From Deltaproteobacteria bacterium (GTDB lineage: Bacteria > Desulfobacterota_C > Deferrisomatia > Deferrisomatales > JACRMM01), in assembly GCA_016218905.1 (NCBI GenBank), contig JACRCS010000474.1:1-6681 (forward strand): 6,681 bases of DNA. Direction: 5' to 3'. Every line of letters starts with the position of its first letter. The first letter of the stretch is position 1. Both the position numbers and the translations under genes were made by a program. Shown here one piece after another: positions 1-5,875 of the stretch. Below the pieces are notes generated by a model. The model was given only the letters and a program-made list of their open reading frames with translations. It did no database searches and was not told the origin of the DNA.

Positions 1-2697
1 CTCCTGCAGAAGCAGATCCTTGCGGCGGTCCTGGCGGTAAGCCTCCGGGTTGGCGAGATGCTGCGCGCCGTCGATCTCGATGGCCACGCGGCTATCCACG
101 TCAAGCAGGTCGACTTCCATGCGCCCCAGGCCATTGAAGGGAATCGGCAGATCGCCATTCAGGCGGAACTTCCCGGCTGCCTGGGGCAGGCTCTCCAAGC
201 CATGGTACAGGAATGCTTCACTTGCGCTTCGCGCCCGCTCGACGCCCTCCGCCTCGGGGGAGGGCGGGCGCGTTGTATGGAGGAAGAGGGTCGCGAGCGG
301 GGCGTCCACTCCGTCCCGGATGAGGCGGCGCACGGTGCCAGCGTAGTCCTGCTTCCATTGCGGATCGACGGGGAGCGCTACTTCCGTCGGCCATCCAGGT
401 ACGGCGCTCGCGGGCAAGTGCACCGTGTACCCGATCGCCTCGTAGCCGCGGCAGCGCCTGTCGAACATCCTTGCCAGCATCGGCACGTCCAGGTCGGCGT
501 AGTCGTACACGCGGACCTCGCGTTTGCGATCGTGCAGCCGGTGTAAGCGGCCAGCGTACTGGGCGATCGTCCCCCGCCATGAGACCGGCATCGCCAGAAA
601 CAGCGTATCGAGCCGGGCGTCGTCGAAGCCTTCACCTAAGTAGCGGCCGGTTGCCAGGAGCACTCTCTCTTCGTCCTCGGGAACGGCCGCCAGGCGGGCC
701 AGAACGGCACCCAGCTTCCTCTTGCCCATGCCGCCCCGAAGTACGACCAGGTGAGAAACATCCGGGGACAGCCGCTCAGCAAGCCGCTCCACGTGGTCGG
801 TCCGCTCGGTCAACACCACCGGCGTCCGACCTTCCCTCACCGTCGCCACCACGTCGTCGCAGATCAGCCGGTTGCGGGCATCGTCCGCGACCAAATCCGC
901 GCAAAGCTCCTGAAATCGGGTGCGAGGGTCCGGGCTCGGCTCCTTTAGCGACCGAAACGCGGTCGGGCGGACAAGCACCGAGTGGGCAAAGGGCCTTGCC
1001 AAAGCCTGCTTCTTGGCTTCGACCCGATAGCGGGCGGGACCGCACTGCATAAAGATGATGGGATGATGCCCATCCTTTCGCTGCACGGTGGCCGAAAGGC
1101 CCGTGACGAACCTGGCTTTGGCCCGCCGGGCGACCAGTTCGAGGCTCGCGGCGGGCAGATGGTGGCATTCGTCCATGACGAGATGGCCGTAGTCGCCGAC
1201 GCGGTCGTCCACCACGCCTTTGCGTACCAGACTCTGCAGGAGCGCTACGTCCAGGGCTCCGGTCGTCTTCCTTCGGCCGCCGCCGAGCTTGCCGATCGCG
1301 TCGGCGGGTAAAGCCAAGAACGTCGATAGGCGCTCCACCCACTGTTCCAGGAGCTGTCTGCGGTGGACGAGAACCAGCGTGTTAACGCCGCGTCGCGCAA
1401 TCAACCAAGCCGCGATCACGATCTTCCCGAAGGCAGTGGTGGCCGACAGGACCCCCGTGTCGTGGGCGAGCATCGCCTCAGCAGCCGCGAGCTGCTCGGG
1501 ACGGAGTTCGCCCGAGAAGGAGACCGCCAGCGGCTCACCCCTGCAACGCTCGTCACGGAGGCCGGCTCGGATCTTCAGCTCGGAAAGGAGGCCGACTGCG
1601 TCCTCCAGGCAGCCCCGCGGCAACCCGATGTGCCGCGGATAGTCCTCGGCGCAGACGATGATCCTGGGCTTGCCGAAGGTGGGGAGACGCAGCGCCTGCG
1701 CCCTGTAGAACTCAGGATTCTGAAACGCCGCCAAGCGGAGCAGCCGATTGCGGAGGCCCGGAGGAAGATCCTCTTTGGCGATGTAGATCTGGTCCCCGAG
1801 GACCAACTCCAGCGTCTCGGGAACGCCTGTGAGCGGAGGCTCCTGCGGACGGCGTGAAGGAGGCGCGTTCCAGGGAGTGTCTCCTTCTTCGTCGTCCGGG
1901 GCCAGGCGTACCCCGACGACCCGACCGCGGGACTCCGCGGTCTGTACGAGTTCCTCCGCCTGATGGACGCCGATCCTCTGGATGGACGCCAGGAACGCCC
2001 ACTGGTCGGGATAGGGGACGAAACTCTCGTCGACAAAGACGCTATTGCCGCGCTCACGAGCTTCCTTCTGCAGCGGCAGGGCGATGAGGTTGCCGAACCC
2101 ACCCTTGGGTAAGGTGTCTTGATTAGGCACAAGGCGGTCGTAGGAATCCAGCCCGACATCCGGCCGGCTCTCCATGGCCTCGGTGAGGACGTGGGAAGCC
2201 AGCTTCCGCGCCAGCACCGCCGGGATTGGCTCTTCGAAGAACATCCAGATGTGACCGCCGTTGCCGGAGCGGGATCGCTCCAGGGCTGCCGGCAATCCCA
2301 GCCGCTTACAGGTCTCTAGGAACGCAGCCGTATCCTCATGCCAGCTCTCCTTGTCGAAGTCGGCGGCGAGCAGGAGGCACCTTTCGTCCTGGAGCATGGG
2401 GTAGATCCCCATCACGAACGAGCTTCCGGCATCATCCTGGCCGGAAAGGTGCCAGCGGACGACTTCGTCGGTGACGGAGCGGAAGCGCCGATTGGGGCAT
2501 TCGGAGCACCTGGCGGCGCGCTTGTCGCACAGGCCACGGATCCACTCGTTGACGCAGGCGGGCTGGTACCCGCTCTTGCCGGTCTTGCGGCTTTCGAAAC
2601 GGCGCGGGTAGACGTCTTCACGGCCCCGAAACAGGCTGCGAAACAAGGCGATCTTGGCCCCAGGAGACGAATGGTTGTGGATCAGATTCTCTGACAT
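1..2697 (-). CDS. TOTE-type conflict protein: primase + SF2 helicase + endonuclease (3' end outside window)
   Basis: One frame is open for 899 codons from ATG 2697 to the left edge. Residues 1-72 hold a likely Zn cluster (C48, C57, C64, C67). Residues about 75-250 resemble an archaeo-eukaryotic primase: LAADFD with acidic D113/D115, SGNGGH at 144-149, and LDSYD with D184/D187. An SF2 helicase follows at about 390-780: Walker A region TTAFGKI (K425, I426), DECHH 509-513, SAT 535-537, a motif V-like GEGFD, and QYAGRLHR 713-720. The C-terminus has VAIEIDGAQH (871-880) and Y887/D890/D894, as in DUF559/Vsr-like nucleases. This order matches single-chain TOTE conflict proteins, thought to act against invading nucleic acid. 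Roughly 40-50 residues are probably missing at the left. ATG 2697 is the first in-frame start, with no ATG, GTG or TTG between it and the upstream gene, and no clear Shine-Dalgarno. The Walker A Thr/Ser is replaced by Ile, so activity is uncertain. The family call is from memory of the proteins, not a search. Confidence 0.88.
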   Translation of the reverse strand, partial: MSENLIHNHSSPGAKIALFRSLFRGREDVYPRRFESRKTGKSGYQPACVNEWIRGLCDKRAARCSECPNRRFRSVTDEVVRWHLSGQDDAGSSFVMGIYPMLQDERCLLLAADFDKESWHEDTAAFLETCKRLGLPAALERSRSGNGGHIWMFFEEPIPAVLARKLASHVLTEAMESRPDVGLDSYDRLVPNQDTLPKGGFGNLIALPLQKEARERGNSVFVDESFVPYPDQWAFLASIQRIGVHQAEELVQTAESRGRVVGVRLAPDDEEGDTPWNAPPSRRPQEPPLTGVPETLELVLGDQIYIAKEDLPPGLRNRLLRLAAFQNPEFYRAQALRLPTFGKPRIIVCAEDYPRHIGLPRGCLEDAVGLLSELKIRAGLRDERCRGEPLAVSFSGELRPEQLAAAEAMLAHDTGVLSATTAFGKIVIAAWLIARRGVNTLVLVHRRQLLEQWVERLSTFLALPADAIGKLGGGRRKTTGALDVALLQSLVRKGVVDDRVGDYGHLVMDECHHLPAASLELVARRAKARFVTGLSATVQRKDGHHPIIFMQCGPARYRVEAKKQALARPFAHSVLVRPTAFRSLKEPSPDPRTRFQELCADLVADDARNRLICDDVVATVREGRTPVVLTERTDHVERLAERLSPDVSHLVVLRGGMGKRKLGAVLARLAAVPEDEERVLLATGRYLGEGFDDARLDTLFLAMPVSWRGTIAQYAGRLHRLHDRKREVRVYDYADLDVPMLARMFDRRCRGYEAIGYTVHLPASAVPGWPTEVALPVDPQWKQDYAGTVRRLIRDGVDAPLATLFLHTTRPPSPEAEGVERARSASEAFLYHGLESLPQAAGKFRLNGDLPIPFNGLGRMEVDLLDVDSRVAIEIDGAQHLANPEAYRQDRRKDLLLQE

Positions 2698-2730
2698 TGA
2701 TAGGACTGCTCGGCTCTCATTCGGGGGCTG

Positions 2731-2770
2731 CTGCCGATTTGGGGACGCTGCAAAGGTCCCTAAGGTCTTG
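2731..2770 (+). repeat. Left inverted repeat flanking the REP-type transposase
   Basis: The core GGGGACGCTGCAAAGGT at 2741-2757 occurs in exact reverse complement at 3777-3793, on the other side of the transposase gene. Similarity continues past the core as a second AAGGT (2762-2766) a few bases downstream. The core can also fold on itself: GGGAC 2742-2746 pairs with GTCCC 2756-2760 across a 9-nt loop. The copy overlaps the transposase stop codon and ends about 35 bp before the TOTE start codon. Confidence 0.75.
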
Positions 2771-3731
2771 CCCTTGCCATGGCCGCCCGTTCCCTCTGGA
2801 CGACCTGCCACACCGCGGGCTCGGTCCTGCCGGTCATTCTCGCCAGGTCGGCCAGGTTCTGGCCTGCTTCATTCTGAGCCCTTACGTAGAACTGAGCTCG
2901 CGCTCGGCTGATCCGTCTCTCCCGTGAGGGACCGAGGATCTCGCTGGTACTCACCTTCCACGCCCGACTTACCTCCGTCAAGACCTCGTCCACCGTCTTT
3001 GCCGCCACGCAAGGAGCGCTCCGGTCTTCTGCCAGAAGCGCCTCCACGAACGTTCCACTGCCGAGGACTCGTTCGTCGCCTCTTTCCCTCTCCTCGGGGC
3101 TACGGCGCTTTAGTGCCTCCCAGCCTCCGGCGCTCCGCACCAATCCGCCGCCTCGGAACTCCTCACGCCAGCCCTCGGCCAAGCCTGCGGCCACGAATTC
3201 CCGATACTTCTCCCTGGCCTCACCGACGTGCTTACCGAAACGGCCGAGGATCGAGTCGGTGTCCTGCGCCTCATAAGTGCGTCGACCCATGAGAACGGCG
3301 TGGCCGGTGTAGGGGAACGCGTCCAACTCCCCGATTCCGCTGACGAGCTTCGCGCGGAGGGGATTCAACGACACGTAGCGCACGAGCTCGAGCAGATGGG
3401 GCTCCTCCTCTACGACGATGCTTCGGTATCGGTTCTGGAAGAGGTGCCCGTGGCGGCGGTGGACGCGGTTGAACCAACCGGCATAGCCCGTCATCAGCCG
3501 GCGCATGAGGTCTTTGAGGTGCATCTGCTGCGGCCGCAGCACCAGGTGGTAATGATTGGGCAAGAGTGCCCAGGAGAGGAGTTGGGCCTTCCCGGCGACA
3601 ACGACCTCGCCCAGGCGGCGCAGGAACTCCTCCCGATCCCGGGCACCCCGGAAGATGACACGCTTCTCGATCCCCCGCGCCATCACGTGGTGGACTACTC
3701 CGAGGACGTCCAGGCGAGGGCTCCGTGGCAT
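2760..3731 (-). CDS. REP-associated tyrosine (Y1/HUH) transposase with DnaA-like C-terminal domain
   Basis: Complete 323-residue protein, ATG 3731 to TAG 2760. The N-terminal half is a transposase of the IS200/REP-associated (RAYT, Y1_Tnp) family: GVVHHVMARGIEK near the start, the metal-binding HUH motif HYH at 60-62 in LPNHYHLVL, the probable nucleophile Y83 in MTGYAGWFN, then HLFQNRYRS (96-104) and LVRYVSLNPLRA (116-127). These enzymes cut and rejoin single-stranded DNA at hairpin sites. Residues about 244-315 (VDEVLTEV, EILGPSRERR, SRARAQF, TGRTEPAVWQ) resemble the DnaA domain IV DNA-binding fold, an appendage seen in part of the family. All expected catalytic residues are present, so it looks intact. 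The start matches the usual family N-terminus, but no good Shine-Dalgarno precedes it. It lies 62 bp upstream of, and codirectional with, the TOTE gene, so readthrough transcription is possible. Confidence 0.9.
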   Translation of the reverse strand: MPRSPRLDVLGVVHHVMARGIEKRVIFRGARDREEFLRRLGEVVVAGKAQLLSWALLPNHYHLVLRPQQMHLKDLMRRLMTGYAGWFNRVHRRHGHLFQNRYRSIVVEEEPHLLELVRYVSLNPLRAKLVSGIGELDAFPYTGHAVLMGRRTYEAQDTDSILGRFGKHVGEAREKYREFVAAGLAEGWREEFRGGGLVRSAGGWEALKRRSPEERERGDERVLGSGTFVEALLAEDRSAPCVAAKTVDEVLTEVSRAWKVSTSEILGPSRERRISRARAQFYVRAQNEAGQNLADLARMTGRTEPAVWQVVQRERAAMARARP

Positions 3732-3764
3732 GGGAGAAGCTTAACCGATCAGCCGCGGATGTGA

Positions 3765-3803
3765 AGAACCTTTTGAACCTTTGCAGCGTCCCCGAGTCTG
3801 CCG
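3765..3803 (-). repeat. Right inverted repeat flanking the REP-type transposase
   Basis: Reads ACCTTTGCAGCGTCCCC on the plus strand at 3777-3793, the exact reverse complement of 2741-2757. On the minus strand the core is followed by a second AAGGT after a short spacer, as in the left copy. It starts about 45 bp upstream of the transposase ATG, so it is close enough to overlap the gene's promoter or an operator. Confidence 0.75.
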
Positions 3804-3815
3804 CGATCTTGTTCT

Positions 3816-3834
3816 TCTCTGCGGTCTCTGTGCC
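3816..3834. repeat. CT-rich short tandem repeat, about two 9-bp units
   Basis: TCTCTGCGG (3816-3824) is followed at once by TCTCTGTGC (3825-3833), then CTCT. On the minus strand this reads as a CACAGAG/CGCAGAG run. It lies just outside the right inverted repeat. I recall similar CACAGAG-rich intergenic strings from several GC-rich or environmental bacterial genomes; I cannot test that here. Confidence 0.35.
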
Positions 3835-3903
3835 TCTAGGGAGCCAAGCGAACGGGCGAGAGACACGGGTCTTACCTTCTTGCCTGGGCCATACCGCCGG
3901 GAC

Positions 3904-3934
3904 CCCCCGGAGCATCTCCTGCAGGAACCGGGGG
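3904..3934. repeat. Nested inverted repeat (GC-rich hairpin with inner palindrome)
   Basis: CCCCCGG (3904-3910) pairs exactly with CCGGGGG (3928-3934). Inside the loop is a second perfect palindrome, TCCTGCAGGA (3917-3926). The structure would be stable in RNA or as a cruciform. It has no following T-run on either strand, so a simple intrinsic terminator is not supported. Confidence 0.5.
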
Positions 3935-3996
3935 CTCGCATCCCTCTGCTCGAAGACGTTCCTCCCCTGAAGACTCGGGTACATCGAGGGTTTCAC

Positions 3997-4011
3997 CGAG
4001 CGCTAGGCTCG
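3997..4011. repeat. Small hairpin upstream of the chemoreceptor gene
   Basis: CGAGC (3997-4001) pairs with GCTCG (4007-4011) across the 5-nt loop GCTAG. There is no T-run after it. Short GC stems are common by chance in GC-rich DNA, so the role is unknown. Confidence 0.25.
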
Positions 4012-4038
4012 CGTTGGGGGCGGGAGCCTGAAGGTCCT

Positions 4039-4059
4039 CGGCCGCGAATGCACCGGCCG
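4039..4059. repeat. CGGCCG hairpin upstream of the chemoreceptor promoter
   Basis: Two copies of the self-complementary hexamer CGGCCG (4039-4044 and 4054-4059) are separated by 9 nt and could pair as a 6-bp stem. The pair lies about 45 bp upstream of the sigma-28-like promoter. It could be a regulator site or chance in GC-rich sequence. Confidence 0.25.
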
Positions 4060-4102
4060 CCCTGGAACGTGTCCCATCTCTGAGACCCGCGAGAGATTTT
4101 CC

Positions 4103-4130
4103 TAAGCTCCGGCGCAGTGTCAGCCGATAC
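4103..4130 (+). promoter_or_regulatory. Candidate sigma-28 (FliA-type) promoter for the chemoreceptor
   Basis: GCCGATAC at 4123-4130 matches 7 of 8 bases of the enterobacterial sigma-28 -10 element GCCGATAA. Sixteen bases upstream is TAAG (4103-4106), close to the TAAA -35 core; the usual spacing is about 15. Its placement about 50 bp before the start codon of a chemotaxis gene suits the flagellar/chemotaxis regulon controlled by this sigma factor. Consensus use in an unidentified phylum is an assumption. Confidence 0.45.
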
Positions 4131-4167
4131 GGCTCCTGTTTCCGAATGCTGAAACGCTTTTCACCCT

Positions 4168-4173
4168 AGGAGG
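4168..4173 (+). promoter_or_regulatory. Shine-Dalgarno of the chemoreceptor gene
   Basis: A perfect AGGAGG sits 5 nt before ATG 4179. It fixes this start and is much stronger than anything before the transposase or TOTE genes, which lack a clear site. Confidence 0.9.
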
Positions 4174-4178
4174 AACGC

Positions 4179-5846
4179 ATGCATTCGATACGAAACGTCA
4201 GGATCGGCGTGAAACTTGGCAGCGGATTCGCCGCCGTTCTGGCTCTACTCGGTTCGATCGTGCTCGTCTTCTTCGTGGCTGTCCGCGACATCGACGAGCG
4301 CGCGCTGCAAACCCAAACCGAAAGCCTCCCGTTTACTCTCCTGGCCGGCCACATGGCCCTTGCGGCGAAGACGGTCCAAGAGGCGTTTACCGATGCTGCC
4401 CTGACGGAAGAAGAAAATGAGTTGAAGGGGGCGGAGGAAGCCGCGCAGGAGTTCCGAAGAGGGGCAACGAAATTCCGGGACATGTTCGAGCGGGAAAGAA
4501 ACTCCGCAGAAGTAGCCGGGATCGCCGAACTCGCGTCTACGTTCGATCGGTTCTACGAAACGGGCAAGCAGATGGCGCAAGCCTATGCAAGGCACGACAC
4601 GGGGAGCGCCAAGCTGATGGAGGCGTTTGACGACACCGCGGAAGCCCTCCTGAAGCGCGTATCGGAGCTTCAGCGGTCTCAGGAGACCGAGGCCACCGAG
4701 AACGCGAGAGGCATCGTAGACGCGACCGCGGCCGTACTGCGCCTCACGGCCTTTCTGGGTCTGGCAGCCTTGCTCCTGGGCGGGGGCCTCGCGGTGTACC
4801 TGACGCGCGCCATCACTCGGCCTCTGCGCGAGGCGCTCACGGTGAGCAACCGGATGGCCGAAGGCGATTTGACCCTGAGCATCGACGCGCCCGGACGGGA
4901 TGAAACCGGGCAGCTCCTCTCGGCCATGAAGAGGATGGTGGAGCAGATTCGGGAAGTGGTCGGCGAGGTGACCGTGGCGGCTACCGGCGTGGCCTCGGGA
5001 AGCCAGGAGCTCTCCTCGAGCGCCGAGGAGATGAGCCAAGGCGCGACCGAGCAGGCCAGCTCCATCGAGGAAGTCTCCTCGTCCGTAGAGGAGATGGCCG
5101 CCAACATCCGCCAGAACGCCGACAACTCTCAGCAGACGGAGAAGATTGCCCTCACGGCGGCGAAGGAGATCCACGACGGAGGAGAAGCCGTCACGCGCAC
5201 CGTGGCGGCCATGAGGGAGATTGCCAGCAAGATCTCGATTATCGAAGAGATCTCCCGTCAGACCAACCTCCTGGCGCTGAACGCCGCCATCGAGGCCGCC
5301 CGTGCCGGGGAGCACGGGAAGGGGTTCGCGGTCGTGGCCTCCGAAGTGCGAAAGCTCGCCGAGCGAAGCCAAAAGGCCGCCGGTGAGATCACGGAGCTCT
5401 CCGCGTCCAGCGTCGACGTGGCAGAGAGAGCCGGGGCGATGCTCCAGAAGATCGTCCCCGACATTCAACGCACGTCAGAGCTCGTCCAGGAGATCAGCGC
5501 GGCGTCCGCCGAACAACACGCAGGCGCCGAACAGATCAACAAGGCGATCCAACAGCTGGACCAGGTCATCCAGCAGAACGCGAGCGCCTCCGAGCAGATG
5601 GCATCGACGTCGCAGGAGCTCGCCTCCCAGGCCGAACAGCTCCAGAGCGCCATCGCGTTCTTCCGGGTCGGCGAGCGGGCGGGCGCAGGCGCCCGGGTCC
5701 TGAGGAAGGTTGAACGGCGGTCGGTGACCGGGCAGAGAGTGAGTCTCGGTCCCAAGAAGGGGCCACTTCAGACTCCCGCTGAAGCCGGCCCGGAGCTCAG
5801 GCTGTCGGACGGGCAAGTGATGGACGCGGAGTTCGAGCGCTTCTGA
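4179..5846 (+). CDS. Methyl-accepting chemotaxis protein (transmembrane chemoreceptor)
   Basis: Complete 555-residue receptor that senses a signal outside the inner membrane and controls the CheA kinase through CheW. A basic N-terminus leads into TM1 (about 14-35). A helical periplasmic sensor follows (about 36-186), resembling a four-helix-bundle domain; its ligand cannot be predicted. TM2 is at about 187-208, then HAMP (about 209-261, with ITRPL at 212-216). The cytoplasmic coiled-coil hairpin has Glu/Gln-rich candidate methylation stretches (for example around 283-310) and the highly conserved tip [18 protein letters not shown] (361-378), followed by [18 protein letters not shown]. After a flexible tail of about 50 residues it ends in EFERF, which fits the aromatic-spaced pentapeptide used by some receptors to tether CheR/CheB. 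The start is set by AGGAGG 5 nt upstream; a sigma-28-like promoter precedes it. No che genes are in the window. It converges on the sigma-54 activator gene. Confidence 0.97.
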   Translation: MHSIRNVRIGVKLGSGFAAVLALLGSIVLVFFVAVRDIDERALQTQTESLPFTLLAGHMALAAKTVQEAFTDAALTEEENELKGAEEAAQEFRRGATKFRDMFERERNSAEVAGIAELASTFDRFYETGKQMAQAYARHDTGSAKLMEAFDDTAEALLKRVSELQRSQETEATENARGIVDATAAVLRLTAFLGLAALLLGGGLAVYLTRAITRPLREALTVSNRMAEGDLTLSIDAPGRDETGQLLSAMKRMVEQIREVVGEVTVAATGVASGSQELSSSAEEMSQGATEQASSIEEVSSSVEEMAANIRQNADNSQQTEKIALTAAKEIHDGGEAVTRTVAAMREIASKISIIEEISRQTNLLALNAAIEAARAGEHGKGFAVVASEVRKLAERSQKAAGEITELSASSVDVAERAGAMLQKIVPDIQRTSELVQEISAASAEQHAGAEQINKAIQQLDQVIQQNASASEQMASTSQELASQAEQLQSAIAFFRVGERAGAGARVLRKVERRSVTGQRVSLGPKKGPLQTPAEAGPELRLSDGQVMDAEFERF

Positions 5847-5869
5847 GCGGTTGTGCGTAAGTCGACCGC
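5847..5869. terminator. Possible stem-loop between convergent genes
   Basis: The 29-bp gap between the two stop codons contains GCGGT (5847-5851) pairing with ACCGC (5865-5869); the stem can extend by one G-T and one G-C pair, leaving a 9-nt loop. It could end transcription from both sides, but there is no T-run, so the terminator call is weak. Confidence 0.3.
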
Positions 5870-5875
5870 GTATGG

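Larger units (their letters stand above)
2731..3805 (-). mobile_element. REP/IS200-like mobile unit bounded by inverted repeats
   Basis: The unit contains one gene, a Y1/HUH transposase, enclosed by inverted copies of a 17-bp sequence with looser similarity on both sides. In known REP-associated transposase units, inverted REP-like hairpins flank the gene and are recognised by the protein; these repeats fit that role by position. Exact ends cannot be fixed from a single copy, so the limits are approximate. I saw no obvious target duplication, which HUH enzymes do not make anyway. The unit sits in the upstream region of the TOTE gene. Confidence 0.6.
3732..4178. other. Non-coding region between the transposase and the chemoreceptor
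   Basis: Divergent intergenic stretch of about 450 bp. From left to right it holds the right inverted repeat of the transposase unit, a CT-rich short repeat (about 3816-3834), a nested hairpin (3904-3934), two smaller hairpins (3997-4011 and 4039-4059), a sigma-28-like promoter (4103-4130) and a strong Shine-Dalgarno (4168-4173). Short open frames cross it on both strands, but none shows a recognisable domain and those on the minus strand continue out of frame into the transposase gene. A degenerate gene remnant on the minus strand around 3860-3990 cannot be excluded, but I do not recognise one. Confidence 0.6.

Noticed and set aside
58..546. Plus-strand open frame opposite the TOTE gene
   Set aside because: No domain resemblance; it is a shadow of a well-supported minus-strand frame in GC-rich DNA. 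The same holds for the plus-strand frames at 471-1052, 1363-1857 and 2338-2694.
3271..3996. 241-codon minus-strand frame overlapping the 5' half of the transposase gene
   Set aside because: It is out of frame with the transposase, low in complexity (Pro/Arg-rich) and without a recognisable domain, whereas the overlapping frame has all transposase motifs.
3904..4059. Intergenic hairpins as intrinsic terminators
   Set aside because: None is followed by a T-run on either strand, and no gene ends toward them; both flanking genes read away from this region.
4245..5468. 407-codon minus-strand frame antisense to the chemoreceptor
   Set aside because: It mirrors the codon pattern of the receptor gene (Leu/Gly/Arg-rich shadow) and shows no domain; the sense frame is unambiguous.
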